A DNA stretch of 64,000 nucleotides from positions 43,794,139 to 43,858,138 of the forward strand of contig CM041292.1 of NCBI GenBank assembly GCA_023052935.1. The letters are read 5' to 3'. The notes beneath the pieces were generated by a model that was given only the letters and a program-made list of their open reading frames with translations, was not told the origin of the DNA and ran no database searches. Positions 30,513 through 43,500 of this stretch are shown here, piece by piece. The stretch is from Piezodorus guildinii (Eukaryota; Arthropoda; Insecta; Hemiptera; Pentatomidae). Each line of letters opens with the position of its first letter. Position 1 is the stretch's first letter. The position numbers and the translations under genes were made by a program.

Positions 30513-33500
30513 CTGGAGATAGAGAACAAAGTTGAATAGAATAGCATATTACACAACTGATGATATAAGTATTTAGACATTAATGTGTATTCATTAACCT
30601 AACATAAGAACTATCAAATGCTTTTTTAACACCTAAAAAGTTTTTATAAATGATTAGCATCTTGCTAACTAATGGATAAATAATTCACTGTAGCCTTTTG
30701 ATTCCTATTTTCTATTTTAAATCTCTGGATGGAATTAGTCCGAGTGGCGGTCAGTAAATAAAATAACTAAATAGTTTTTGTTTGCCAACGTTTCGACCCC
30801 CATTGTGGGTCATCATCAGGGCGATTGAAGGAGTGAGAATCCAACAATGATTATGGGTTATAAAAGAGATTTATTGTCTAAATGGAATTATTGATCTCAT
30901 AGAAATGTAAATTTCAGAATTTGGGGTTTGACCATAATATTTAAACATAAAAACAAAATAAGAAAATCAAGCTTTGACCTATTTAGTGTCAAACTCGATT
31001 AAATCAGGAGTGGAATTAATTGAAACATTACAGCGCAAATATGATTTTTTTTTCTTAAAATTTTATCTTTTGATGTAGGACTAAAGTTTTTTTAAAATTT
31101 ATTTATTTGTCTATGAAGTAGGAAAGTGTTTAAGTGATTAAACTTATGCTTTTATATTTTCTAAGTAAAAATAAAGTTTATGTATTTTTTTAAAATTTTA
31201 TTTTTATTCTTTTTTAAATAAAAAAAAATAGTAATTACTACACAAGTGTGGAACTAATTATTGTGTTAATTTTCTACGTGTGTGCATCACTCAGTAATTT
31301 TTCAATCTTTACAGGAGCATCAGAGTAATTTTTTTTATACAATTTTATGATTTTTGATAGATGGGTTAAATCCATTTACATTATTAAATGGCTTTAGAAT
31401 GATAACATAGCTAAAAATATTCTTATGGTAAGATCAAAATGTATTCCTTAGGTTATTTTATGATGTAAAGGTGACTGACCATCAAAGCCAACATTAATTC
31501 ATTATTCACTTTTGGTTTCTGCGTATCAACAGTTTCTCTACAACTAGAAGGAGAGTTTTATTAAAAAAATGTGAGGTTTTTGTTTAGTTAAAAAGCAATT
31601 CCAATAGGGATAAAACCCATTGCAATATTTGGTAAAAACCAATTAATTAATATTTCAATAATTAACTAATGATCCATGTAGGTACAGTTACTCTTTGATC
31701 TGATCAAAATGCTACTCACGGAAATAAGGCTTTGAAGTTTTTAGAAGTCTTCTTTTTTTTCTATAATGGCCAAAATGTGGTCTATTTGTATCGAAAACAT
31801 TTACAATACATTTTCTATTTCCTTTTTTCTTGACAGTCTGAGATATATTTTTTTCATCCGTCCCTGATTTTACTACACGGGAGCTATCTATAGTGAAATA
31901 GATCTTTATGATTCACCCTTAGACTATTTTCAACTCATATAACTTAATTAATTTTTATACTTATAAACTCATTCATTTATTTTGTTACTCAGTGGATATT
32001 GTATCCCAGAGAAAAATAATATAAATCCAAAACTTAAAAAAGTTGTCTAATATATATAGTTAATATATGCATTCTAGAAATACCTCTGAACAGTAGAGCC
32101 CTTTTCGGAACCTTAAATGGTTTGAAAGATAAATCTTTTTTAACTGGAATGGGTAGTTCTTTGGGGCGTGCCAGAGATGCTAGTCTCTTTGATATTTTGA
32201 ATTTTTTACTTTTTCCTTGATCCTGTAACCATTTCGAAGGACCATATATTTTGTACTTTGCGATGTCCCAAACTTATGTCATGTATCTATCAATAATAAA
32301 AATATAATAGTTCAATAGGGTATATTCTTATTTACCAACCATAATTTTTGCAGTTGTACCAACTTAAATTATTAAACAAGTTACAACTGAGATATAATGA
32401 GATAATGTGGACTTAAGAGAAGATGGGACAGACAAAATGCATATGAAAAAATAAGTTAATATTGCTAAAAATAACCTGTAATATTTAGAAAATATTGGCA
32501 AAATCATAAAGATCTAAAAGCCATTTTTTTAAACACAGTATTGGATGTATATATTACCGAAGACTATTTAATAATAATAATGTATACCTAATATATGAAA
32601 ATCTCGTGTCACGGGTATTTGTGGTCATACTCCTCTGAAACAGCACGACTGATTTTCATGAATTTTTTAATGTATATTTGGTAGGTATGAGAATTGGTTC
32701 TAAAGTATATTCCATACCACAAGGTGATTTGGGAGTCCCTATACAGAAATGTTTTTGTTTTTTTCATTAAAATGTTTCTTTTTCTTTTTTTTTTATTTAG
32801 CATAAAAAAGTACCTAAACCCCCAAATTTTCCATCTCCTTCTCACACCTTTGCATTTTCAATTCAAATTTGAGTATTTTTTTATGAACAACATATATATA
32901 ATTTAAATGTAGCTTGTATTACAAAAAACTGGTGGAACACCCGACTTTTACTTCATCTGGCTCTTAAAAAAATTTAAGAACTATTAAAAAATATGTAAGT
33001 TCAAAAAAGTTTAAAGTTAATTGAAATAAAATGTTTATTCAGTTTTGTTGGAAACATATGATTTAGATTAAATTATATTACAATATAAGATTGTTACATA
33101 CAGTAATCAGTAATAAGTTTAAGCCTCATTCGTCACTTTGCATTACCTTTTGTAAATTTGTTTATAATATTTTTCTATAATCTTTAGCTTTCCAACATAT
33201 TACTGTTCTTATGTTCAAAAAAAACAAAAATTACAATTAAAAAAATAAGTTTGCTCTATCTTCTTTATTTGGCTATAAAATTATTTCAACTTGTATGGTT
33301 TGTCGCTTTTTATCAATCCTAATAATATAATTTGGTTAATTTTTTGTGAATCTACAAAATAAAAGGTAATTTAGAGGAACAAAACTGCAGACTATTTCAA
33401 TCAGAATGAAACCTGCATCATCTTGAAGCCCATTAGAATTTACATCAATATAGAAAGATTAATCAAAGCCGTTTTTGAAAAAATCGTAAAAAGATGAATA

Positions 33501-33663
33501 ATGCATAGTATGACATAGCACTTACAATACATTCAATATTTTTATTTAACAACCAAAATATTCACTAGAAATAATTTATTTGGCAGAGCAACGTTTGCCA
33601 GGTCAGTTAGTTTGTATATAACACTATACATGTACAATACTAAGATGCATTCCTTTGATCCAG

Positions 33664-33696
<33 letters not shown>

Positions 33697-35910
33697 ACAT
33701 TACTGGTAAGTAATCTTATATTCTAACCTATTGAATGATTAGGGAAGATAATCAAATATTAATCATCCAAATCATATCCAAAAAGTTATTAAAACATCTA
33801 TAGTTTTAAATATCAAAAATGTACTGATTCAAAGATAGTTCTTCTTACTAAATGTTCATCACACTAAAGTTTTTGGCAAAGGTAAATCTTTCTGAATATA
33901 GAATTCATTACCAATCAGTTAGTGTAGTTTTAGATTTAACACAACATGTACTTTTCAAAGATAACATTATATAAACTGAATCACTAAAATAAGCTTTTGA
34001 CAATGTGTTAAAACTATGGTGTCTTACTGAATCACATATTCATGAAAGAATTAAAAGAAAATATTACCATTGTTGAATTTTTATTCTGTTTTTTATCTTT
34101 ATTTTCTGACAGCATTTTTCCACTTGATGTAGTTTCATCAGATTTTGTTTTCTTGATAGGTGTTTCCTAATAAATGCATAATTTTGTTTTAATGATTTAT
34201 TCCTAATAAGTGGAAAACCTAAATTACCGAGCAGCGATAAATTCATGATATTTTATAAAAAAATATTTTTTTGTGATTCACCTCAGATTTTACTGTTGAA
34301 GTGTTTATATCTTCAATTTTATTATGATTGCACAGATCAGATTCCTGAGAAGTAATTTCCAATTTATTTTGCTGGAATATAAACAATAGTTAAATAAGGA
34401 AAAGAATATATAATATGAAGTTCATATAAAGTTAATGAATTACTTAAGCTTTTGACTATTTATTTAACAATTATATCCCCAAAAATAGATTGATACTTTA
34501 TTTATGCAATATAATGAGAAGTATATAATTTTGCTGAATTAAAATGTATGTTTTGAATTTGGGATCAGAAATTTGTGACAAATAAATTCAATACCCAAAA
34601 ATTAACTTTTAATTTGATTAATACACATTCAAATATAAAAGCAAATGTTTAGTCAAAAATAAAATACTATGTAAGATTTGAAACACATGGAGATGATTTA
34701 TGAAACTGAAACAGATATTCTTTATTTTAAAATGGAGTCATCCACATGGAGAGGCCCGCAAGAGAGTATTTATTACAACTTTTATATTATACATATTAAA
34801 CCAAAAGATAAGAGAAGGACCTAAAGAAAAAAAAAAAAAAAAAAAGCAGAATTGAATAGAATATTTACAAAATAAAACATCTACCCTAGATTTTAAAATA
34901 CAATAATATGTTTTAAGACTTACAAATGCGTCAGTTGTAAGTGATTCTTGGTTACTAAGATATTTCTCATCTTTCAGAGTAAATCTTGAATCTACTGTAT
35001 TTGAGTCAGAGATACTTGAAGCCTGAAACATTATCCAACTATTTTTCTGTATATGAAAAAATAATTAATATTATACCATTATCACCCATTAGCACATTTC
35101 ATATATAGACAGATGTGATAAATAAAATCACTAGAATGAAGAACAATCAAGAATATTTTTTAGATTTCGAGTTAAATCATTAGCAAAAAATTAAGTTCCG
35201 TAAAATGGGGTAAATAGGAACAGTGGGGTGAAAGGGAACAAAACTTCAATATTATTTCAAAGTTGCGTGAATGCCACTTACTATATTGTATAGGAATTAT
35301 GTTGTTGTTATTGGCCGGCCACTATGTAAATAATTCGATTATAAGGTTTTGTTTTGTTGGTGGTACTTTGGACTTATCAGTTCAACCTGTGAAAAAATTG
35401 TACTAGTTTCTATGAAAGTTTTATCTCCCACAAACTTTATCTGTAAGTATAAAACTTTGATCTATATAGCTCATTTAGTATCTGTTGACTGTTCTTCAAG
35501 TTGTCTTCTTGCATACAATTTCTTGCTCAATATATATTATTTGCAACAGATCTTTTAGGTTATGGCATCCACATTTTCTGGAGTGTGGGTTGAATGGGAA
35601 CACAGTTGTTTTCTGCCAGAAGACACATCAGATGAATATTCTTTGTAAGACAGTGATGCTGAGTTGGTGTTGTCATGCACACCTGAAGATGAACCTGGAT
35701 TTGAATCATTATCCACAAATTATGACATTTTAGTTGTGACTATTTACTTATTAAAATATTTGGAAAAAAAACCTGAGAATGTTCGATTTTATATTTGTAA
35801 GATTTTAGAACCTGATGATGGAGGATACATCGGTTTGTTGTAAATGGGAACTCAACGACATTTTCAATGTTGTTCCTATTCACCCCCACTGTAGGGTAAA
35901 TGGGAACAGT

Positions 35911-35999
<89 letters not shown>

Positions 36000-37227
36000 A
36001 TGTAATAGAGGGGATGCTGACCTAATATTTTATGTACTGTTCAATTAATTCAGATAAAAAATAAATTTGTCATATTCCTCAAGATACCATATAGTGTTCC
36101 TATTCACCCCATTTTATTGTAATTAAAAGATTTTTAAAAAATTACTATTCCTGTAAAATGCCAATACTACAATAAATAAAGTGCTAATGGTTGCTAAGTG
36201 GGCGGGAGGGACAACCTTTTTGTATGGGCTTCCAAATAAAGGTGTCTTCTCTTTAGCTTTTGTTAGATTGTAAACCGTGGGATCATATCTGCTTTTTTCT
36301 GGAGATAATTTTTCTCGAGAAGAAGTACTTAGTGTGATCTAGAAAAAAAAAAGTCAGTAAAGCTCCTACTGGAGAGGAACAAATTATAATATTAAATAAG
36401 GTGCAAAAGGAGGGGATACGAGTCTAATCGTTCATCATGCATGGCACGACAACTCCAGTGGAGTCAAGGCCTCCTGCAGCTTGGTCTGACAGTCTTCTCT
36501 GTTGGTTGCCACCGCTCTCAAATTGTATATCTTCAAGATGGACTTGGCACTCGCTGCCACTCCATCGATCCATTGGAGCCAAAGTACTTCCCATTCTTCT
36601 TGCCCCATAAATCCTTTCGTCTAGAACCATTCTATGAATCTGATCTTGGGTCATTCTACTTATGTGACTTCCCCACTGATGTTGGCCTACTTTAATCACC
36701 CTTACGATTCATGAGCTCTTAAAGAGTAGTTATTGTTAGCTCATCATTCATCCTTATCCTCCAGATTCAATATTCTCCTATTTATGTCTTGGGTATCACA
36801 TGATTTCAAAAAAAGTAATTACTTCTAGATGTAAAATTATTTGTTTTATATATTGGCTACTAATTTATTAATCAGATTAATACTATTATGGAAATTAAAA
36901 CTAAAAACTTTTCTAATGGCCATGCTGCTCTTGGAATTCCGCATTTCTTTCTTCTTTAATGCAACTCTTCTTTGTTTTTGTTTTTTTATGTTTGCACTAT
37001 TTCCATTCTCTTCTTTCATTGGCTATCAACTTTGAGCTTCATTGATCTTTATTCCTATTTATTTTTGCATACTTGATGTATCACAGCAGTATATAATAAT
37101 AAATTCTTTATTTATTCTGGGACAAGTCCCTTCGGATAATGTTACAGACAAATTAAATTAGAGCTTCAATGTCTAGAGTAAAAAAAAAAATATATATATA
37201 TATATTATATTATATATAGTATATAAA

Positions 37228-37264
<37 letters not shown>

Positions 37265-38730
37265 AAATAAATAGATAAATAAAAAGCAACAGAAATGACA
37301 AAGAAAATGAATAATAGTTATAAATTCATAGTAGCTTCTTACAATAATTTAGAAAAACAAACAAAACAAATTAGACAAGAATAAAAAAATAAAAATATCT
37401 TCATATATACATTGCAAAATAAATTATGCATAAAATAAAATTCATAAATCTTTAATATATAAAATAAAATGTGATAAATAATCGTTTCTCTCTGCCGTTT
37501 TTATTGAAATTTGCAAATCACTTGAGGTCATTTGAAAATTGGATAGACAGGAAGTGTTTGAATAAACGGGATTTGAAGGTAGGGAGAGTATTGGAATGAC
37601 GGATATAAGAAGGAATAGAATTCCATATGGACGAGGATCGGATAAGGAAAGATCTGTCGAAAGCTGCGGTTCGATGAGGTGTTATATACAGGTCTGAAGA
37701 CCGTGAACGAGTGTTGCGGGAGTGGATGGAGGATTTAAATGAAAGTATATCAGATATGTACGATGGGGTATATCAGATATACAGGGTGTCCTATAAATGT
37801 CTAGTCAAATTCCACAATTTTCCACAAGCAGATACTAGAAACGTAAGATTTACGAGTTGTGATACCCATTGACAATAGGACAATGGGTCAAATCAGCTTT
37901 TTTATTTCTCTTGAGGTCTAGTGTCTTTCTTTTCCTACAATATGGCTAGACATTACCAAGATACATATTAAGCACAAATTTTCTTTTTGGTCTTTTTTTA
38001 TTTTTATTATTGCCTCCTGGCCATCCTTGAATGGCCAATGAAGGTTTAAAATTCTTAGAAATATAGAGCTATATTATTAGAAATATAGAGGTAGAAATAG
38101 CTATGTAGATATATCTCATAAATGTCTAGTCATATTATAGGAACAGATAGTAGACCGAAAGAGGAACATAAAAGTTCATATAATTCATGGTTGGGGGTCA
38201 CCCGTAGAATGGTGGTTAGCATGCCCCATGTTCAAACCTGGAGGTGGCCATAGGATTTTTTAATGGGAGTGAAAAATCCTTAGTTATGCTGTCCTTCAGA
38301 GGGGGCGTAAAAGGTGGTCCAGAGCCTGTGCGATGTCAGGTACTCGTTAAAGATCCCTATCATAATAAAACCTGAGTAGGCAGAATTTAGGACTCCCACA
38401 GCAGCATAAAGGAAGATTAACTAAATAAACAATGACTCATAGTTGGATTCTCAGTGGTTATGGAGTAGAATTAAATTTTGAGTTTTTCACTGTTATAAAA
38501 AAAAATTAAATATATCTACTTCATTCGCATGCACAGAAAAATAAGTGGCTGATATATATACAAGCTGTGGTAAAAGAGAAACTCTGGAAAGATTTGTTTT
38601 AACTTAAAAAACAAGTAAATTATATTAATGACTCACTCACCTTTTTGTATTTTGTTTCTAATAATTTCTTCATATTTTTGTACAATGTTGTTTTACTGTC
38701 ACTTATTTGGCATGTCGAATGCTTTTTTAT
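30199..38730 (-). CDS. THEG-like gene 2 (partial model)
   Basis: Testicular haploid expressed repeat protein (THEG/SPMAP2 family), associated with spermatid and sperm-tail microtubules in mammals. Secure exons: 32222-32084 (139 nt, 46 codons plus 1, exactly the size and phase of THEG-1 exon 6; RLASLARPKE) and 30512-30199 (stop TAA at 30201-30199; RILELAKPV, RISELAFPV, RVKELAKPL). Likely upstream exons, all phase 0 with AG/GT borders: 38730-38641 (30 codons), 36338-36216 (41), 35022-34924 (33), 34371-34282 (30), 34166-34068 (33). These encode Lys/Ser/Glu-rich linker sequence without clear THEG repeats. An optional 38924-38819 piece contains an ATG. The start codon and the exons matching THEG-1 exons 1-5 were not found. 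Exons at 34-38 kb could belong to another transcript. Confidence 0.6.
30738..30881 (-). mobile_element. Penelope-like fragment with a hammerhead ribozyme core
   Basis: The insertion is flanked by ATGGAATTA at 30729-30737 and 30882-30890. On the minus strand 30819-30790 reads CTGATGA, a stem GACCC...GGGTC, then GAAAC: the conserved core of a hammerhead ribozyme with a 5-bp stem II. Penelope-like elements are known to carry such motifs in their terminal repeats. Truncated; no RT. Confidence 0.7.
30891..32083. other. THEG-2 last intron, nothing recognised
   Basis: AT-rich, without an open frame or element similarity within the window. Confidence 0.5.
32084..32222 (-). CDS. THEG-2 penultimate exon
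   Basis: Acceptor GGTTACAG at 32223-32230, donor AGAG|GTATTT at 32084/32083. 46 codons plus one base. It aligns with THEG-1 exon 6 (KRTLELAAHRELPEEAK against KRLASLARPKELPIPVK), including the FKPF/YKPF segment before the donor. Confidence 0.85.
32223..34067. other. THEG-2 intron with repeat and poly-A run
   Basis: Contains the Helentron-like copy at 32926-33525 and a ~30-bp poly-A run at 33663-33694. The rest is unassigned. Confidence 0.5.
32926..33525 (+). mobile_element. Helentron-like element, copy H4
   Basis: Starts ACTGGTGGAACACCCGACTT (diverged family start) and continues through the family middle with ACTATTTCAATCAGAATGAA and AAGCCCATTAGAATTT. The 3' boundary is unclear. No coding capacity. 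Confidence 0.6.
35195..36122. mobile_element. TTAA-flanked DNA transposon, non-autonomous
   Basis: The ends GTAAAATGGGGTAAATAGGA (left) and the complement of AATAAAATGGGGTGAATAGG (right) are inverse copies, flanked by TTAA at 35191-35194 and 36123-36126, the target of piggyBac and Kolobok elements. The motif AAATGGGAAC recurs inside at ~35843 and ~35899. A short open stretch (YDILVVTIYLLKYLEKKPEN, ~35719-35778) may be a transposon protein remnant. Contains (TA)n at 35914-35966 and a T run to 35995. Confidence 0.6.
36424..36780 (-). pseudogene. LINE C-terminal fragment
   Basis: Minus-strand reading SHISRMTQDQIHRMVLDERI with GARRMG matches the GHVxRM...RIPK...GRRxxGRPRxRW region of RTE-type LINEs. 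No active site. It lies in a probable THEG-2 intron. Confidence 0.55.
37093..37790 (-). mobile_element. CR1/L2-type LINE 3' fragment
   Basis: The C-terminal coding piece IWNSIPSYIRHSNTLPTFKS (~37640-37570, minus) is typical of the end of CR1/L2 second ORFs, followed by a 3' UTR reaching ~37093 and interrupted by TA repeats (37190-37262). Same family as 11880-14510. Confidence 0.6.
38192..38436 (+). repeat. SINE-A copy 5
   Basis: Plus orientation: diverged tRNA-like head (GTAGAATGGTGGTTAGCATG, GTTCAAACCTGG), the body with GATGTCAGGTACTCGTTAAA, and tail CTAAATAAACA. Confidence 0.8.
38641..38730 (-). CDS. Probable exon of THEG-2 or an unknown minus-strand gene
   Basis: Acceptor TTATTTTAG, 30 codons, donor AAG|GTGAGT. 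Encodes a Lys-rich peptide with KNMKKLLETKYKK. Strong borders and phase 0, but no family match. Confidence 0.5.
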
Positions 38731-38924
38731 CTAAAATAAATTAATGAATAAGTAAAGTAATAGTTATTTTGAATATAGGCCTTGGGTTATTTCAAAATAA
38801 ATATAAATCACAAATTACATCAGTTGATGATTGTTTGATTCCACATTCTTTGCTCATTAAGGTGTTTGTGTGTTTACTAAGAACTTTAGTCTTCTCTGAT
38901 TCAGCAATGGAAGTTTTAATTTTG

Positions 38925-39600
38925 CTGGCACATTTTAATAGTTTTTTCCTCACCCTAATTGTAGTTGTAAATAAAATAGGTCAATAAAAAAAATTATTTT
39001 AAAATCTACTCAGCCATATCAGAATAGTAAGTTCAGTAACTGAAATATATTTGTAAAAATGAAATATGTTTAACCTCATTTTTAATTTATAACATACGTT
39101 TTATCTCCAGCCACCACCTTGCTATGCATTTTAATATAGTAGAATTGTTTATTACTTTCTCCACGATCACTTAAAAATATTATAATAAATTTGATTTAGA
39201 GAAAAAATAATCATTCAATTAACACATGTTCTAGCTATTTATAACCATATGAAAACCTTGATTTGTCAATGCATTCAAACATAAGCATTGCTTTTCAATA
39301 AAATCTAAAGTCTAGCATCAATATTAAATTCATATTCAATAGGCATTAGTTTAGCAGTGATACACTTTGTTTTATATAATAATCCAGACATTTTTGCAAT
39401 TCTTTTCAAAAATTGTGTAAATATCTCATTGAGCAAGTTAATAAGAATGTAAAATTTAATTTTTGAACTAATTAGAACTTCTTCCTAGATCTCACTAAAA
39501 AAATATATAGGACAGATTTTCAAGCCTTTTTAGGTCTAATAAGACTAAAAAATGTAGTTTTATTTTGTAAAGTGATTCCATATGATTGAACAGTGAATAC
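38925..39600. other. No feature recognised
   Basis: AT-rich, between the possible THEG-2 5' exons and the LINE relic. Confidence 0.4.
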
Positions 39601-39620
39601 CTAGAAAGTTAGTAAACCTA

Positions 39621-40310
39621 GTGGAGATGTGTTTGTCGGAAACATTCCATAAAGTTAGAATCGGTAAGAATTACTCCAAGAAATTTGAGGTGCGATCGTG
39701 TTTGAAACAGGGTGGCTCTCTTTCACCTGTTTTATTTAATATAGCTTTAGAATATGTCATAGAAAAGGCAACTTGTATCAAGAAAGGTTTAAATATGGGT
39801 GATAAGATTCCGATTTTGGGGTATGCCGATGGTTTGGTACTGCTAGGTGAAGACATGGAAACCATATAACTAAATACAAGTGTGTTAATAAAAACTGGTA
39901 AAGAAATAGAACTCAAATTAAATACCAATAAGACGAAATATATGATTAGTAGCAGAAGCGTTGGTGGTCTAGGTGATATTAATATATCAGGGCATACTTT
40001 TGAACACGTACAGAAATTCAAGTAATTAGGTTCAATGATAACAAGAAGAAATTAAATCCAGGTGGAAATAAAGTCCTGGTTAAATGTGGGAAATGCTAAA
40101 TTGCTAAGTTGCTAAATTACTTAGCTCGCGGCTTCTGTCTAAAAACTTAAAGGTTAGACGTGAAACGTGTCCACTTACTTTGAAGGATGAACAACGGCTT
40201 GAGGTTTTCGAAAATAAATTACTGCATAAAATATTTGGTCCGAAGAGAGATGAGGCCACTGGGGAGTTTAGAAGGTTGCACAACGCAGAACTGTACCTTG
40301 TACCCTGTAC
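39621..40310 (+). pseudogene. RTE-type LINE reverse transcriptase relic
   Basis: RT region with SCLKQGGSLSPVLFNIALEY and GYADGLVLLGED: the YADD active site reads YADG. Further on are KTKYMISSRS and FGPKRDEATGEFRRLHN, in frames broken by stops at ~39868 and ~40024. It lies just downstream of THEG-1. Confidence 0.8.
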
Positions 40311-40492
40311 CTCACAAATAAATTCATCTTAGCCATTAATGTTCCATAAGTAGCTGATTAAACAAAAAATTGATTTTGTAATATGCATGTATAATTTATG
40401 ATTATACCTAAATGAAAAATCTTTCTATCATTATTTTATCAATATTTAAAATAATCATAAAAATTAAATACAAAAATATTTATTTTAGTTTC

Positions 40493-40498
40493 TTTATT
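40493..40498 (-). terminator. Poly(A) signal of THEG-1
   Basis: AATAAA on the minus strand, about 83 bases after the THEG-1 stop codon. Confidence 0.6.
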
Positions 40499-40580
40499 AA
40501 AATCTCAAATATACATTCATTTTCGTCATGTATTTGAGAATGGAAAGGGTTGCCACGTTTCAATATTTTTTAATTGCCAA

Positions 40581-43500
40581 TTACCAGCCTCGTCTTACAA
40601 CTGGCTTTGCAAGCTCTTTAGTACGTTTGGAACACATTGCTTTTAAAGCTCTCGCTGGAACTTGGAAAGCATCTTCCCTAATATCATTGTTGGCAGCAGT
40701 TCTTTTAACCACTGGCTCTGAGAGATCAAGAATTCTTTTGGATGCTAAAAAAATAAATTATCAATATTAAAGAATTATCTTAATTACTTTTTATTTTTTA
40801 CATATGTTGTCTATATCAGTAGTTCCCAACCCCATTTGAGAAGCTGTTTCATTATTCCATTTATATATTGTAAAATGACTAAAATTAAATAAAGAATTTT
40901 AAAAATGTAGTTAAATGAATGATCTTTATTTCCGCCTACTAGCTGAAACTACAATTCACAGTATTATAGTGATTATAGATTATATAGTGATCTCTGTATC
41001 TTTGCGATCAGATCTTAAGATTAGTTGATAGAACTCAATATATTGTAGTAATTTATTTCCACAATTTATATTATATTTTTTTTAAATTAGATCATGTTTA
41101 GATATGACACATGAAACAAATAGATCCAATATATGACATTAGTAAACATGGATACAGCATAAGATCAATGCTCATCATCATCTGCCGGCAAGGTGGCTAT
41201 CACTAATAGAAATCAATATCATAAATTAGATTATAGAATATAATAGAAAACAGAACAATACAAATAACACTGTATAAATATAATAAAACAACAATACAAT
41301 TATTATGAGATAAATACAAATAAGGAATTACAAGTACAATATGAGGATATTATAATTGGGATATGACAAGGAACAGCTTGTATAACAATGCCAACTTTTG
41401 GTAAAGTTGATCGCCTATATTCTGAAGAAAAAACACTTATCTAATTTTAAGTGTATGGACTGACGTGGGATTACACTGTTTTCTGAGGTGAGCTAAGTGC
41501 TGGATTGACTTATCCTCTAAAGGAGAAAACAAGCCGAGCATAGATAGAAGTGCAGCTGGGCTGATCTCATCTTGTACATCTTGGTAACTGTTTACTTTAA
41601 ATATGTAAACATTCAGAAGAAAACAACAGATACCTGCAAAATCCTTTATGTATTTCAGAAACTACAAAAAAAGACAATTTATGTGAAAAAACCCAATATT
41701 ATATATAAATTAATGTATTAAATTATTGATCATCTATTTTTTTCCTAATTTTAATCCATCTCTGACTTGAGATATCATAGTGAATAAAATCGCACTGACA
41801 GGCCTACTCCCTTAAGATTCCCATTGAAGATCAAAAGCTTGTGTTTTCTTCTATAGCAATATAATATCTGTTATATTTACACATGAAACAATTTCAACAC
41901 CACACTTAATTCCTATAGAGGATTAAATTTTGAATCTGATAAAGTATAGATGGTTCAAATTTGATATTAGGAGTACCTATATAATTTCTTAAGATTTTAT
42001 AAATTATTATCACTGCTGAAACCATCCATACCATCAGAAAAATACAGTTTACTTACCTTTGTATCTTAGAGCTGCTTTCTTTATAGTAAAGGGCTTATAT
42101 GCCAGATCCAGTTTAGCTTCTTCTGGCAGTTCCCGATGAGCAGCTAGTTCTAGAGTTCTTTTCGTTGCTCTGGCTCGCTGTGATCTTGGGTTGACCTGAT
42201 GAGACCATAAGGGGATGAGCAGGTTACAAAATCTTAAGCCGTGTTATCTTCAATTTTTATTTAAATCAGGAATATTATAAATAAGGTAATTCAAAATGGC
42301 TCATGTAAATACCTGATAAGGATCCCAGTTATCGGGCTGAATCATGTATCTAGGTGTTGGTCTTGAAAGTTGAACTATCCTGACTTCATGTTCTTCAGGA
42401 GAAAGAGGGGTCGTTTTTCTTTTCTTTAAATATTAAAAATTTAAATGTTTAGACATTAAATTTAAAATGTAGTTAAGTAAACATATATAAATACAACATA
42501 CATAAATGTTATTAAATATGACTTTCTTTGAAACAAATAGAAAAGTTAAGTAGTATTAAAAACATGAAATGTTTGTAACTCCGCTTCTCTACAATGGATG
42601 AATTGGTTACCATCATAACATAAATTATCATTCCATGTGAAAATAGTTTTATGCTTAAGGAATTTCAAGACATTTCAAGACGATAGAGATAAACAAGTGA
42701 AAATACTCTCATCATACTACCATGAGGCAAAGAAAAATCTTTTAATAAACTCGGATTAGAACAACAAATATTACTTTAAAAAAGGTTTATAGTATTATTA
42801 AATAGTATTTAAAGAGAAACAAACTATTTTGTGAAGTTACATAAAAATAAACACAGTTATAATATAAACATTATGAAAATATGTTTTTTGTAATACATTT
42901 TAAAATATTAAACATTATTTAATAACAAAAGTAAAAAATACTGCCAAATAAACCATTTATGGATAAAATAAATAAATGAGAAACAAAAATAATGAATGGA
43001 CGAAAATTGGTGGGGGATATGAAAAGTTCACAAACAATACTGCTATCATGTGGAATTTATCCAAATTAAGAAAGAGAAAGAAACAAAGTAGTGTTTTGTA
43101 TAAAACAATCATTAACTTTTTTTTACTTTGGGAATTCAATTTTATTCTCAGGCATCAGGTCCTGAAAACTAAGTAAAGAGTGTTATTCTTAATGTGAAGC
43201 CAAATAACTAAGAAACGTTTGGTTTTAGTGATATTTTATTATTGCTTGAATTTTACACACAAAGCCTGATGGTTAATACTAATCCTCAACTATTCTTACA
43301 TAATTTAGAACTAATATATCATTTCCATACGTACAGATATCTTTTAAAATTATATTTATAAAATCTGCATTTTAAGTTTTTATATTACCCATTTCAGAAT
43401 TGGAGGCTGGGGTGGGATCGGTTTTGGTGCGGCCCTCAGGGCTAACCACTCTTCTCTATCCTTCTCCCATGTCTTGTGCTTCCGGGGTTTTTTCTTTGTA

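Noticed and set aside
32223..32270. Upstream extension of the THEG-2 exon (open reading WDIAKYKIYGPSKWLQ)
   Set aside because: The acceptor at 32223 gives exactly the 139-nt length and phase of THEG-1 exon 6; the extension has a poor acceptor and a different phase.
38819..38924. Additional THEG-2 first exon with ATG
   Set aside because: Donor is plausible but the entry phase does not fit and no upstream signal supports it; kept only as an option in the THEG-2 entry.
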